From: Paenibacillus glucanolyticus NBRC 15330
GTDB taxonomy: Bacteria; Bacillota; Bacilli; Paenibacillales; Paenibacillaceae
Assembly (NCBI RefSeq): GCF_004000885.1
Contig: NZ_BIMC01000001.1
Span: 620,001 to 684,000 of the forward strand
Reading direction: 5' to 3'
DNA: 64,000 bases
Shown here: positions 44,221 through 52,560 of the stretch, in pieces
Layout of the letters: the number at the start of each line of letters is the position of its first letter
Position numbering within the stretch: the stretch's first letter is position 1
Made by a program: the position numbers and the translations under genes
Notes under the pieces: generated by a model
Told to the model about the DNA's origin: nothing
Database searches by the model: none
Seen by the model: the letters and a program-made list of their open reading frames with translations, nothing else

Positions 44221-44231
44221 AAACCCTCCCG

Positions 44232-44756
44232 TTAGGCTTTTAATAGCTTCATGTTTTTCTTATAATCATTCCATATTTTCTGCGAAAGAAAGTAGATAAA
44301 GACTATAACTATACCTAATACCAATGATGCTGCTGAGTATATAGAATGTTGAGACCATGTTACTCCTATTGCCAAAACATTCAATACGATTAAGGCACCA
44401 TTACGGTACAACGAAAAAATATCCACTTGGCTTTCCAAGAAGTTTCCGAAACATGAGCATGTAACGGATCGTTTTGACTTGATAACCATGATATCCGCGA
44501 TAAGAAAACTGACCAGCAGCAACAAAGTCATCATAAAGCCGTAGAAGGAACTGCTGTGAAATATAATCAAAATTGAAGCAAACAGTTCGATGACAGGCAG
44601 GGTATAACCATACATGACAGATAATTTCCTTGGAACGACTCTATACTCGATGACGCCATCGACGAATTTTTTTATGTTGGCAAGCTTTGGTACCGAGGAT
44701 ATTAAAAAAATCAAGAAAAATACAACTTTTAATATGCTGCCCGCTAGCTCTAACAT
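44232..44756 (-). CDS. MauE/DoxX-like membrane protein
   Basis: A 174-residue protein with about four membrane segments: 'KVVFFLIFLISSVPKLANIK' (the aGxxKl motif of DoxX/MauE first helix), 'YGYTLPVIELFASILIIFHS', 'MMTLLLLVSFLIADIMVI' and a C-terminal helix. Between helices 3 and 4 is 'VTCSCFGNFLES', the C-x-C-F-G motif conserved in MauE. It should pass electrons across the membrane to the MauD-like thioredoxin. ATG 44756 follows AAGGGA. Lies 20 bases after tatA. Confidence 0.88.
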   Translation of the reverse strand: MLELAGSILKVVFFLIFLISSVPKLANIKKFVDGVIEYRVVPRKLSVMYGYTLPVIELFASILIIFHSSSFYGFMMTLLLLVSFLIADIMVIKSKRSVTCSCFGNFLESQVDIFSLYRNGALIVLNVLAIGVTWSQHSIYSAASLVLGIVIVFIYFLSQKIWNDYKKNMKLLKA

Positions 44757-44776
44757 AAATATAGTTCCCTTCGATT

Positions 44777-44935
44777 TTATTGATCTTTAGGTTCTTTACT
44801 CGAAATCCCTTCTTTAAATTCTTTCACAGCGGAGCCTAGCGATCTTCCCATTGACGGTAAATTCTTCGCCCCAAATACGACAAGGCCAAGAATCAACAAT
44901 AGAATAATGCCTGGGACGCCGATTTGATTAAACAT
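44777..44935 (-). CDS. tatA: Sec-independent protein translocase subunit TatA
   Basis: A 52-residue protein, too short for many gene finders: MFNQIGVPGIILLLILGLVV then FGAKNLPSMGRSLGSAVKEF and an acidic tail. The 'FG-x-x-x-LP-x-x-x-R-x-x-G' hinge and amphipathic helix are diagnostic of TatA/E. GGGGAGAGG precedes ATG 44935. It follows tatC by 13 bases, giving a minimal TatAC translocase dedicated, by position, to the MauA-like cargo. Confidence 0.93.
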   Translation of the reverse strand: MFNQIGVPGIILLLILGLVVFGAKNLPSMGRSLGSAVKEFKEGISSKEPKDQ

Positions 44936-44948
44936 AACCTCTCCCCTT

Positions 44949-45716
44949 TCAGTTCTTCCGTTTATTTTCTAAAAAAGCGCACAATGCTAGCCCAATTTCG
45001 AAAATAGAGATTAATAAAATCATTGCAGTAATATCCGAAATAAAGTCAGGTGGAGTTAAAACAACAGCAGTTATACAAAAGATGGGATATAAAAATTTAC
45101 GAAATTTCTTAATGGTAGTCGGGGATATGATTCCTAGATGAGTTAAAAAAACCATAAATGCGGGGATTTCCAGTATTAATCCGGTCAATAAACAGATCAT
45201 AAATACAAACTGAAAGTAATCGGAGAAGTTATACATCGTATTCATACTCAGATCCTCGGTAACACCCAGAAAAAATGAAAACAAAAATGGTGTCAAGAAG
45301 TAATAGCCAATAAGCACTCCAAGAAAAAAGAGTATAGATACGATAATTGAGAACACTATAAAGCCTTTTGTGATATTCTTGCTAATTGCCGGCTTAATAA
45401 AAAGAAACAATTGCATAATTAAGATTGGAAATGATAAACACACGCTTTGAAGGAGCATCGTTTTAGCATAGATAGAAACAGATTCCGTGACTTTAAAAAC
45501 ATTTAGTTCAATTTCGTGAGAAATTGCTGACGATTGCAACAAATTCACAACATAAGGCGATGTAAAATACGTAATGATTAAACTCGTTAAAAATGCAGCT
45601 ACGAAATAAAGTAATCTCTTTCGAAGCTCATAAAAATGTTCAATAAATTTCTTAGAATCGTTATCATAAATACGAGGTTCTTCAATAGCGCTTATCTTTT
45701 CAATTTCATTTAACAT
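44949..45716 (-). CDS. tatC: Sec-independent protein translocase subunit TatC
   Basis: A TatC of about 255 residues with six membrane segments. Conserved features: 'FIEHFYELRKRLLYFVAAF' (the E-L-R-x-R signature), 'FLFIKPAISKNITKGFIVF', 'FSDYFQFVFMICLLTGLILE' with the helix-4 Glu, 'IPAFMVFLTHLGIISPTTIK' and 'AVVLTPPDFIS', the TatC PD motif. ATG 45716 is preferred because GGGAG lies five bases upstream; a TTG four codons earlier overlaps it. First gene of the six-gene operon. No clear SigA promoter was identified in the AT-rich 45717-45977, which holds only tiny frames (8-16 codons). Confidence 0.93.
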   Translation of the reverse strand: MLNEIEKISAIEEPRIYDNDSKKFIEHFYELRKRLLYFVAAFLTSLIITYFTSPYVVNLLQSSAISHEIELNVFKVTESVSIYAKTMLLQSVCLSFPILIMQLFLFIKPAISKNITKGFIVFSIIVSILFFLGVLIGYYFLTPFLFSFFLGVTEDLSMNTMYNFSDYFQFVFMICLLTGLILEIPAFMVFLTHLGIISPTTIKKFRKFLYPIFCITAVVLTPPDFISDITAMILLISIFEIGLALCAFLENKRKN

Positions 45717-45977
45717 TTTCTCTCCCAAGTATTACGAGTAATAGTATTCGGATTGCTAAAGACGAAACGCCGACGGAATTTGACTTAGTCTCCCTCCTTC
45801 CAGCATGTCATTTCAATTTCCTTTAAAATATCCAAATAAAAGAAATATAGCCCAAATATTTACTTGGTATATCAATTATAGTTATATTAATAATTCTTTC
45901 AAATAGGACCATTAGCTCAAAAAGTATGATTGCCTAAATATGAAATTGAAATACAAACTCTGATCGGTAGACTATGC

Positions 45978-46006
45978 TTGATAATGTGAATATATAGTTG
46001 TATAAT
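45978..46006 (+). promoter_or_regulatory. SigA promoter of the tRNA-Sec gene
   Basis: TTGATA (45978-45983), 17-base spacer, perfect TATAAT (46001-46006), 22 bases before the tRNA 5' end. Confidence 0.8.
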
Positions 46007-46028
46007 AAGATTCCAAAATTAGTTATTT

Positions 46029-46124
46029 GAGGCTGGCTAGGTTACTGGTGTTCCTCTAGGTCTTCAAAACCTTTTGGGAGATTATTGGATCTCCGGTGGG
46101 TTCGATTCCCACACAGTCTCGCCA
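46029..46124 (+). tRNA. selC: tRNA-Sec (anticodon TCA), selC
   Basis: About 96 bases. Anticodon stem-loop AGGT-CTTCAAA-ACCT with TCA at 46064-46066; long variable arm with GGAGAT/ATCTCC stem; T-arm GTGGG-TTCGATT-CCCAC; 8-base 3' acceptor strand ACAGTCTC (46113-46120), discriminator G and encoded CCA. The 5' acceptor strand GAGGCTGG pairs with it with one G-U and one end mismatch. The 8+5 acceptor-T stack and long extra arm identify selenocysteine tRNA. It is convergent with selB, whose stop is only 10 bases away. Confidence 0.93.
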
Positions 46125-46133
46125 TTAACTCAT

Positions 46134-48020
46134 TCACAATGTCCATTTTCGGATCTCTTTTACTCTTTTGGTAAATCGTAAGAGGTCCAGAAGTTCGAGA
46201 AACTTAACTAGATTTTTTCTTGGCATACTTAAGATTTCCCTTGCATCTTGCAGAGAAAATGGCTGTTGTTTTGTTGCGTGATATAGTAATTTAAATTGAT
46301 CATCAAAAGTTTCATAATGAATAAGTTGTTTATCGCCTATTGGATAACCCAGTTTTTTCGTAATCATGAAATGATATGATTCATGTTCAAATCGACTATG
46401 GACATTTTCACTTCTGCAGTATTCCCCCCATTCCTTCACCTCCATCCGATCATGCTTTAAATTGTCTAAAACTCTGTCAAATTTCGACACAAGCTCTTTC
46501 GGGATATGAGGCTCAAAATCTGTCAAATAAATGATGTGCTGCTCCCTTGCAATGGTTCTCTTTTCTATTTCCTTGTTTATAACCGCCTCAATTAGTTTTT
46601 TAGGAAAATTTCTTTCCAAAATTTGAATGCACTCTGCTTTGCTTATCCCGATTCGGAAAGGATTTAATTCATGGTATTTGTGCACTTCAAACTTTACCTG
46701 GGATCCTGCATCATTATAAACTTCCTTAGAAGTGAAAAAACCAGGCTCGATTTCAACAATTTGATCGCTGTCTATCATCCCATTTAATATCTCGTTAATC
46801 TGATCAGAGCTAATTGACAACGATTTACTTATTTCATTTTTATCCAAACATTTTTTTGTTGATAATACATCTAATACTCTTTCTTCCGAACTTGCTTCTC
46901 TTTGTTGCAATAACCTCTGAATCGTTTCTTCACCAAATCGATATTTTTCACCGGCCGTACCAATAACCCATCCACCACCAATGGTTTCTGAAGGTGAAGG
47001 TCGTCTTATAATAAAACGATCGCCGCGTTTAACGACAATCGGATTCGTTAATCGAATTTGACACAAAACTTCAGAGCCTTCGCGTAATTCATTACGATCG
47101 AAGAATACAATGTATCCCGCGGATTCGGTTGTTCCACAATAAAAATGGATGGGGGTACGTTGTTTTACAGGATATTGAAGGTGATTTACTGAGTTAAGTG
47201 ACACATCCACCATCGTACTTAGTGTGAAATTGGTTGATGTTACGATAACATCGCCCCTCTTTATTTTGCTTTGTTTAAGTGCACCACCAATATTGATGGC
47301 TACTCGCTGACCTGCCGAAGCTTTATCTTTAGAACAGTTATGTATTTGAACTTCCTTTGCCTTTACTGAGCATTGTTGCGGCAATACGATTAACGTATCC
47401 CCTTTATTAACAACTCCTTCGTATATCGTCCCTCTTACAACGACTCCATGACCGTGAATGGTAAAAACCTGGTCAATCGGTAATCTTAAAGCTCCGTTAG
47501 AAATTCGTTGCGGGATTTCTATCAACTTCTCATGTAGCGATAGCTTAAGTTCATCAATCCCTGTTTTTCTTATATTATCCACAAACAACGTTTCAACTTC
47601 TTCAAAAATGGAGCCTTTTACGACCTTATTTATATCTTCCACAACCATATTCAGAAATTCAGGTTCTACCCTATCAATTTTCGTGACAACAATAAGACCA
47701 TTCACGATCCCTAACAGCGTTAGAATTTCAATATGCTCTCTCGTCTGGGGCATTACCCCTTCATCTGCGGCAACGACCAGGATGACAAGGTCTATCCCTG
47801 CGACCCCCGCAATCATTTTCTTTATGAATTTTTCATGTCCCGGTACATCGATAATGGATGCTTCTATACCATATAATGAGAATTGAGCATAACCTAACTC
47901 AATGGAGATGTTTCTTTCCTTTTCTACTTTCAAACGGTCGGTATCAATATTCGTTAAAGCCTTCGTTAATGAAGTCTTACCATGGTTAATATGACCAGCG
48001 ATTCCAATCGTATAATACAT
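46134..48020 (-). CDS. selB: Selenocysteine-specific elongation factor SelB
   Basis: A SelB of about 628 residues. The GTPase domain has GHINHGKTSL (P-loop), 'ERNISIELGYAQF' (switch I), 'DVPGHEKF' and 'VVTKIDRV' (NKxD-type, with TKID). Domains II and III follow ('IRRPSPSETIGGGWVI'), then the SelB-specific winged-helix repeats from about residue 370 to the end, which bind the SECIS hairpin. ATG 48020 (MYYTIGIAG) is chosen since GGAG lies nine bases upstream. It delivers Sec-tRNA at UGA codons marked by SECIS. Downstream of selA by about 30 bases. Confidence 0.93.
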   Translation of the reverse strand: MYYTIGIAGHINHGKTSLTKALTNIDTDRLKVEKERNISIELGYAQFSLYGIEASIIDVPGHEKFIKKMIAGVAGIDLVILVVAADEGVMPQTREHIEILTLLGIVNGLIVVTKIDRVEPEFLNMVVEDINKVVKGSIFEEVETLFVDNIRKTGIDELKLSLHEKLIEIPQRISNGALRLPIDQVFTIHGHGVVVRGTIYEGVVNKGDTLIVLPQQCSVKAKEVQIHNCSKDKASAGQRVAINIGGALKQSKIKRGDVIVTSTNFTLSTMVDVSLNSVNHLQYPVKQRTPIHFYCGTTESAGYIVFFDRNELREGSEVLCQIRLTNPIVVKRGDRFIIRRPSPSETIGGGWVIGTAGEKYRFGEETIQRLLQQREASSEERVLDVLSTKKCLDKNEISKSLSISSDQINEILNGMIDSDQIVEIEPGFFTSKEVYNDAGSQVKFEVHKYHELNPFRIGISKAECIQILERNFPKKLIEAVINKEIEKRTIAREQHIIYLTDFEPHIPKELVSKFDRVLDNLKHDRMEVKEWGEYCRSENVHSRFEHESYHFMITKKLGYPIGDKQLIHYETFDDQFKLLYHATKQQPFSLQDAREILSMPRKNLVKFLELLDLLRFTKRVKEIRKWTL

Positions 48021-48049
48021 AGTTTGATCTCCAATGCTATTCAATAGTT

Positions 48050-49441
48050 TTAAATCATACGGGTTCCAAAGATCTCGTTTAATCCTTGCGCAACAATCAC
48101 AATTTCGTCCGCCTGTATCGTCCTAGCATCTAGAAGAAGGGCATTCTTATGAATTCGAGCAATGATCGGAGGATCATGCTTTCGTAGTTCTCTTTCCAAC
48201 CACTGTACATCGAATCGATCGGAATGAACCGCGACAACAAAAGATGGCAATTTTACATCAGGCATCGAACCGCCACCGATCTCAGAGTAATCTGGAATGA
48301 TTTTAGCATATGGTTTATAGTCGTCTAACAGTAGGTCACAAAGCTCCTCTGCCTTTTTCTTAATTTCTTGTGGCGTAAGCAGGATATCTCTAAGTGTAGG
48401 TAATTCTTCTACCAACTTTTTTTCATCAAGATACAATAATAGCGTGGATTCTAGAGCAGCAAGAGTTAACTTATCCGGTCGCAAAGCTCTGATGAGCGGA
48501 TTTTTCTTTAATGTATTGATTAAATCACGTCTACCAATAATAATGCCGGCTTGAGGTCCTCCTAACAATTTATCGCCGCTAAAGCTGATCAAATCTACTT
48601 TCTTGTCGACGATCTCTTTAATAAACGGCTCGTTGCCGATTTTGTGTTTTTTTAAATCGTATAATACACCGCTGCCAAGATCCTCATACACCGGAATATG
48701 ATGCTTCTGTCCAAGCATGACGAGGTCTTCAGTCAATACAGAATGTGTATATCCGTTCATTACAAAATTGCTCTTGTGGACCTTAAGTAACATAGCCGTA
48801 TTCTCATTGATTGCTCGCTCATAGTCATGCGTATATGTGCGGTTAGTCGTACCAACTTCGTTAAGAACAGCCCCGCTTTCCTTCATGATGTCAGAAATAC
48901 GAAATGATCCTCCGATTTCAACAATTTCACCTCGGGATACAATAACCTCCTTTTCTGAAGCTATTGCCTTGAGTATAAGAAATACAGCGGATGCATTATT
49001 ATTCACAACCAAGGCTGCCTCTGCACCCGTCAAAGTCGTAATAAGTTGTTCGACGATATCATGTCTGGATCCGCGCTTTCCTGTTTCAAGATTATATTCT
49101 AAATTCGAGTATCTTCCGGCTATTTTTGTTAGATGCTGATTAACCGCATTCGGAAGTACAGAACGTCCTAGATTGGTATGCAAAACAACGCCAGTGGCAT
49201 TAATGACTGGAACCATATTGGGTTTTAAACGCTTCCGAATAAAGTCTACAAGATCGTTTAGCAATTGATCCTCCGAGATGGATGTCAACTGTCCAGAGAC
49301 GATTTCGCTTCTAACTTCTTCAAGATACTTTTTTATTAATATGGTGATATAGTCGGATGATACAGCATGATTTTCTACTATATTTTTTATAATGGGATGA
49401 TTTAATTGGCTGGCAACAGAGGGAATAGAACGAAAGATCAT
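48050..49441 (-). CDS. selA: L-seryl-tRNA(Sec) selenium transferase SelA
   Basis: A 463-residue PLP enzyme that converts Ser-tRNA(Sec) to Sec-tRNA using selenophosphate. Diagnostic segments: 'VINATGVVLHTNLGRSVLP', 'AALVVNNNASAVFLIL', 'SRGEIVEIGGSFRI' and the PLP lysine in 'DLISFSGDKLLGGPQAGI'. Length matches bacterial SelA. ATG 49441 follows GGAG. It is the first gene of selA-selB. selD (selenophosphate synthetase) is not in the window and must be elsewhere if the system works. Confidence 0.95.
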   Translation of the reverse strand: MIFRSIPSVASQLNHPIIKNIVENHAVSSDYITILIKKYLEEVRSEIVSGQLTSISEDQLLNDLVDFIRKRLKPNMVPVINATGVVLHTNLGRSVLPNAVNQHLTKIAGRYSNLEYNLETGKRGSRHDIVEQLITTLTGAEAALVVNNNASAVFLILKAIASEKEVIVSRGEIVEIGGSFRISDIMKESGAVLNEVGTTNRTYTHDYERAINENTAMLLKVHKSNFVMNGYTHSVLTEDLVMLGQKHHIPVYEDLGSGVLYDLKKHKIGNEPFIKEIVDKKVDLISFSGDKLLGGPQAGIIIGRRDLINTLKKNPLIRALRPDKLTLAALESTLLLYLDEKKLVEELPTLRDILLTPQEIKKKAEELCDLLLDDYKPYAKIIPDYSEIGGGSMPDVKLPSFVVAVHSDRFDVQWLERELRKHDPPIIARIHKNALLLDARTIQADEIVIVAQGLNEIFGTRMI

Positions 49442-49704
49442 ATATTTCTCCTTGGTTTTAGTATAGGAATACTTAATTACATCAATTTATAGTATATATT
49501 CTAGGAAGGGAATCTTATGGTTTAATTATTACTAGATGTAAATTATAGTAATAATTAAATTTATTCTCACAATTTATTCCTTTTGAATCAAAGTATAATC
49601 ATACTTTTTATATCAAGCAACCGCTTATCTTAAAAATCTACATAATTTTCAAGATGGAATATTGCTACACTATTTCGAATTTCATTATGATGCAATATGT
49701 AAAA
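49442..49704. other. AT-rich leader of selA
   Basis: About 260 bases with no gene visible on either strand. Confidence 0.4.
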
Positions 49705-49776
49705 ATCCCTTTCTGCCAACAAGTGTTAAGTCATCGTTTCAGATGTACTTTTCAACATTTGTGTGCAAAAAGGGAT
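49705..49776 (-). terminator. Long imperfect hairpin between the YuzB-like gene and selA
   Basis: Two 23-base arms (ATCCCTTT...AACAAGTGTT and AACATTTGTG...AAAGGGAT) with a 26-base loop; on the minus strand AAAGGGATTTTTAC follows. Most simply the terminator of the gene at 49809, though its length is unusual. Confidence 0.5.
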
Positions 49777-49808
49777 GATATCAACATGTATTTAATTGTT
49801 TCTAGCGA

Positions 49809-50099
49809 TTAAATATCATGGAAAACAGCCAGTTCAGCCTCGATAGCAGCTTTGATCTTCTCGACGCATTCTTCCGTCGTTGCCGCAAATACACGGTTTC
49901 CATTCACCATTGCATATGGACGCAGCTTGCACAGACCGCAAAGATTCATGCAATCCGCCCGCAGGACCGCGATTTCGGGATACAATTCCTCAAGATGCTC
50001 AAGTTCCAAAGCACTCATCAAGTTGCTGTCGCATATTTCCACAACAACAATTCCCATCCCCATCTTCATCACCACAATTCGATTTGACAATACGTTCAT
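49809..50099 (-). CDS. YuzB-like DUF1450 protein
   Basis: A small protein of at most 96 residues. The conserved part begins 'MGIVVVEICDSNLMSALEL' and has 'ADCMNLCGLCKLRPYAMVNG', a Cys-x3-Cys-x2-Cys cluster typical of DUF1450/YuzB, which resembles a thioredoxin-like [2Fe-2S] ferredoxin fold. The N-terminal start is unsure: ATG codons at 50099, 50069, 50063 and 50057 are all possible. Function unknown. Confidence 0.8.
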   Translation of the reverse strand: MNVLSNRIVVMKMGMGIVVVEICDSNLMSALELEHLEELYPEIAVLRADCMNLCGLCKLRPYAMVNGNRVFAATTEECVEKIKAAIEAELAVFHDI

Positions 50100-50152
50100 T
50101 CATTATGAGGAATAGACCCGGTTTTGTCAAATCAAAACGAACACTGCAGCAT

Positions 50153-50944
50153 TTAATGAATGAGCGACTCCGCACCATCGATATAGATTTCCGTGCCGGT
50201 GATGTGCGAGGAATCATCGGATGCCAGAAAAGCCACCAGTTGGGCCACTTGCGCAGGTTGTCCCGGACCATCTGCCAAAGGCTGGTCCCCTTCCGGATAT
50301 TCAATCGGGATGGTCACTTCGTCCAGCTCCGGCTTGGCAATCGTGCTCTGATCAATGTTGGTTGCGATTGCACCCGGACAGATCGCGTTTACCCGGATTT
50401 TATAACGTGCAAGCTCCAGAGCCGCCATTTTCATAAAAGCAACCTGACCTGCCTTTGTTGTGCTGTATGCAGAGAAACCAAACCCGGTAAACACCCGATT
50501 TCCGTTGATGGAGCTGGTTATGATAATGCTGCCCCCCGCTTCTTTTAAGTAGGGAATCGCATATTTCACCGTAGCGAAGGTTCCTCTTAAATTGGTGTTA
50601 ATGGTTGCATCCCATTCGTCCAGCTCCATGATTTCGATCGGGGCCTTCGTTCCGTTTATTCCTGCGTTTGCGAACACGATATCGATCTTGCCCCACTTAT
50701 CAACCGCTTCGCTAAAGCAATCCTTAAGCGATTCAGCATGGGAGATATCGCAGTTGCCCGTTATGGCTTCGCCGCCGCCTTGTTCAATGGTGTTCTTCAC
50801 CTTCTCTACGCGTTCACGATCGATATCGATCAACAGCAGCTTAGCTCCCTGCTCCGCCAACAGAAGGGCTGAGGCCTGGCCGATTCCGGAACCCGCACCG
50901 GTAACGATGGCTACTTTGCCATCCAAACGTTGATTCGTTGACAT
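50153..50944 (-). CDS. SDR family oxidoreductase
   Basis: A short-chain dehydrogenase of about 263 residues. NAD(P)-binding motif VTGAGSGIGQA, 'FANAGIN' (NNAG-like), catalytic Ser in 'IIITSSINGN', and Tyr-x3-Lys in 'YSTTKAGQ', all in family order; 'CPGAIATNID' follows. Reaction is NAD(P)-dependent oxidation or reduction of an alcohol/ketone; substrate unknown. ATG 50944 is seven bases from AAGGAGG; a GTG at 50950 is too close to it. Confidence 0.9.
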   Translation of the reverse strand: MSTNQRLDGKVAIVTGAGSGIGQASALLLAEQGAKLLLIDIDRERVEKVKNTIEQGGGEAITGNCDISHAESLKDCFSEAVDKWGKIDIVFANAGINGTKAPIEIMELDEWDATINTNLRGTFATVKYAIPYLKEAGGSIIITSSINGNRVFTGFGFSAYSTTKAGQVAFMKMAALELARYKIRVNAICPGAIATNIDQSTIAKPELDEVTIPIEYPEGDQPLADGPGQPAQVAQLVAFLASDDSSHITGTEIYIDGAESLIH

Positions 50945-51060
50945 TGCCACAACCTCCTTGTTCAGTTACATGATTATACATAACCCAAGGAGTCCAGCTC
51001 TGAATCTTGCCTGACCAATGCTGTCATACATTTTAATATCAAATCTTGTTCTTCCGCAGC

Positions 51061-52143
51061 TTAAAGCTGGAATACCGCTGGTTTCACGCATACCGGCTTC
51101 GATTGACTGACTGTATACCCTGTGAAGGCAAGCTTTCCATCTTCCGGATCTACATTAAATAACACCAGATTGTTCCCGTCCCTGTTGGCAACCACCATAA
51201 ACTTGCCCCCCGGCATCAGCGTAAAATGACGAGGATGGCCGCCCTCCGTGGATATATATTGAACCGGGCTTAAATAGCCGGTATCTTCATGTACGGAGAA
51301 CACAACGATACTGTCGTGTCCGCGATTAGATCCATACACCGTTTTGCCGTCCTCCGACACAGCAATCTCAGCGCAATAGCTTTCCCCGTCAAAATCCACA
51401 GGCAATGTTGATATCGTCTCCAGAACAGCCAAGCGTCCTTCGTCCTGGATATAACGAAGCACCGTTACGCTTGAATTCAGTTCATTAATGACATAAGCAT
51501 AAACTCCGCTTGGATGGAATGCCAGATGGCGGGGTCCTACCCCCTCTTCAAGCTGGGTCTCATCGTGGAAGCTCAACTCGTTGGTATCCGGATTAATTGT
51601 ATAAGACAGAATCTTGTCCAATCCCAAGTCCTGCACAAACACATATTTACCATCCGGACTGTAAAATGCCGAGTGCGCTCTGGCTTGCTGAGCTTCACGC
51701 ACAGGCACGAGATCCGAATGTTTCTTCTCATCCAGCAGCTCACCGGCTAGACCTTCCTCATCGATAGAAAGAAGACCTACCAAGCCCCCATGATAACTTG
51801 AAACGATCAGATACTTACTTGATTCGTCGCGCTGTATATGACAAGTCGAGCTGCTGACACTGCGAACGCGATTCCGTTCGGTCAGCTTGCCGGCAGCAGG
51901 ATCAATCTCAAAACTGACAACCTCGCCTGCTTTGCCTCCCTGCTCTGCCATCTCGCCAATGGCATATAAACGTCTGTTATCCGGGTCCACGTTGAGGAAT
52001 GTCGGATTCTTAATGCCGGAGACCTCATCGAGCAGCTTCAGCTCGCCGCTGTCCTCATTAAATTCATATATACATACACCGCTTTGATCCTCTTCCGCAT
52101 ACGCACCTGTAAACAGCAGCGTACGCTGTGATCGGTTAGCCAT
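51061..52143 (-). CDS. Lactonase family protein (6-phosphogluconolactonase-type beta-propeller)
   Basis: A 360-residue seven-bladed propeller of the YkgB/Pgl type. Repeats with 'GVCIYEFNEDSG', 'FLNVDPDNRRLYAIGE', 'HSAFYSPDGKYVFVQDLG', 'GPRHLAFHPSGVYAYVINE' and 'GGHPRHFTLMPGGKFMVVAN' are the family hallmark (RH-x-x-F/P-x-G blocks). Such enzymes hydrolyse 6-phosphogluconolactone or similar lactones in the cytoplasm. ATG follows GGAGAG. Confidence 0.88.
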   Translation of the reverse strand: MANRSQRTLLFTGAYAEEDQSGVCIYEFNEDSGELKLLDEVSGIKNPTFLNVDPDNRRLYAIGEMAEQGGKAGEVVSFEIDPAAGKLTERNRVRSVSSSTCHIQRDESSKYLIVSSYHGGLVGLLSIDEEGLAGELLDEKKHSDLVPVREAQQARAHSAFYSPDGKYVFVQDLGLDKILSYTINPDTNELSFHDETQLEEGVGPRHLAFHPSGVYAYVINELNSSVTVLRYIQDEGRLAVLETISTLPVDFDGESYCAEIAVSEDGKTVYGSNRGHDSIVVFSVHEDTGYLSPVQYISTEGGHPRHFTLMPGGKFMVVANRDGNNLVLFNVDPEDGKLAFTGYTVSQSKPVCVKPAVFQL

Positions 52144-52317
52144 ATTACTGTATCTCTCCTCTCGTTTATCCGATAACTCTATATGGTATGTAGAGATCTT
52201 TCAGTTACCATGTTAACTTCAAGCCATATGAAAATCAAATGGCTTGTCTTTAATGCCTGTTTGTCTTTTGGCATTCCGGGTATGTATTTATTATACGGAC
52301 AAAAAGGAGGTAATCCC

Positions 52318-52485
52318 ATGAAACAACCAAGCAGTGAAGAAGTGTGCAATCATCAGAACACAAAGAACGACTCGCAGGAACAACGAGACAAGGTGAAGAA
52401 GCGGCAGGATGTGGAGCCTCAGGCTGAGAATTGGAATCCCCGGGATCTCCCCAAGCCTGACGATAAACAGCAATCTAAATCCTGA
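52318..52485 (+). CDS. Small hydrophilic protein (55 residues), unknown function
   Basis: A 55-codon gene with a near-perfect AAAGGAGGT seven bases before ATG 52318. The product (MKQPSSEEVCNHQNTKNDSQ..., ending 'PRDLPKPDDKQQSKS') is extremely polar, without hydrophobic segments, and probably disordered. The open frame extends upstream to 52183 but the ribosome binding site decides the start. A terminator follows. Family not recognised; small disordered proteins of this type are common in spore formers. Confidence 0.65.
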   Translation: MKQPSSEEVCNHQNTKNDSQEQRDKVKKRQDVEPQAENWNPRDLPKPDDKQQSKS

Positions 52486-52497
52486 TAGATCATATAA

Positions 52498-52529
52498 GAA
52501 GGCCGCATGGAAATGTCCATGCGGCCTTC
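52498..52529. terminator. Bidirectional terminator
   Basis: GAAGGCCGCATGGA pairs with TCCATGCGGCCTTC; it separates the small plus-strand gene from the convergent odhB. Confidence 0.8.
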
Positions 52530-52560
52530 TTATTATGCAAGTCTCTCTTCTCTTGGATAA

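Noticed and set aside
45729..45900. Tiny minus-strand frames with GGAGGG upstream of tatC
   Set aside because: They encode only 8-16 residues or lack a start codon after the ribosome-binding-like sequence.
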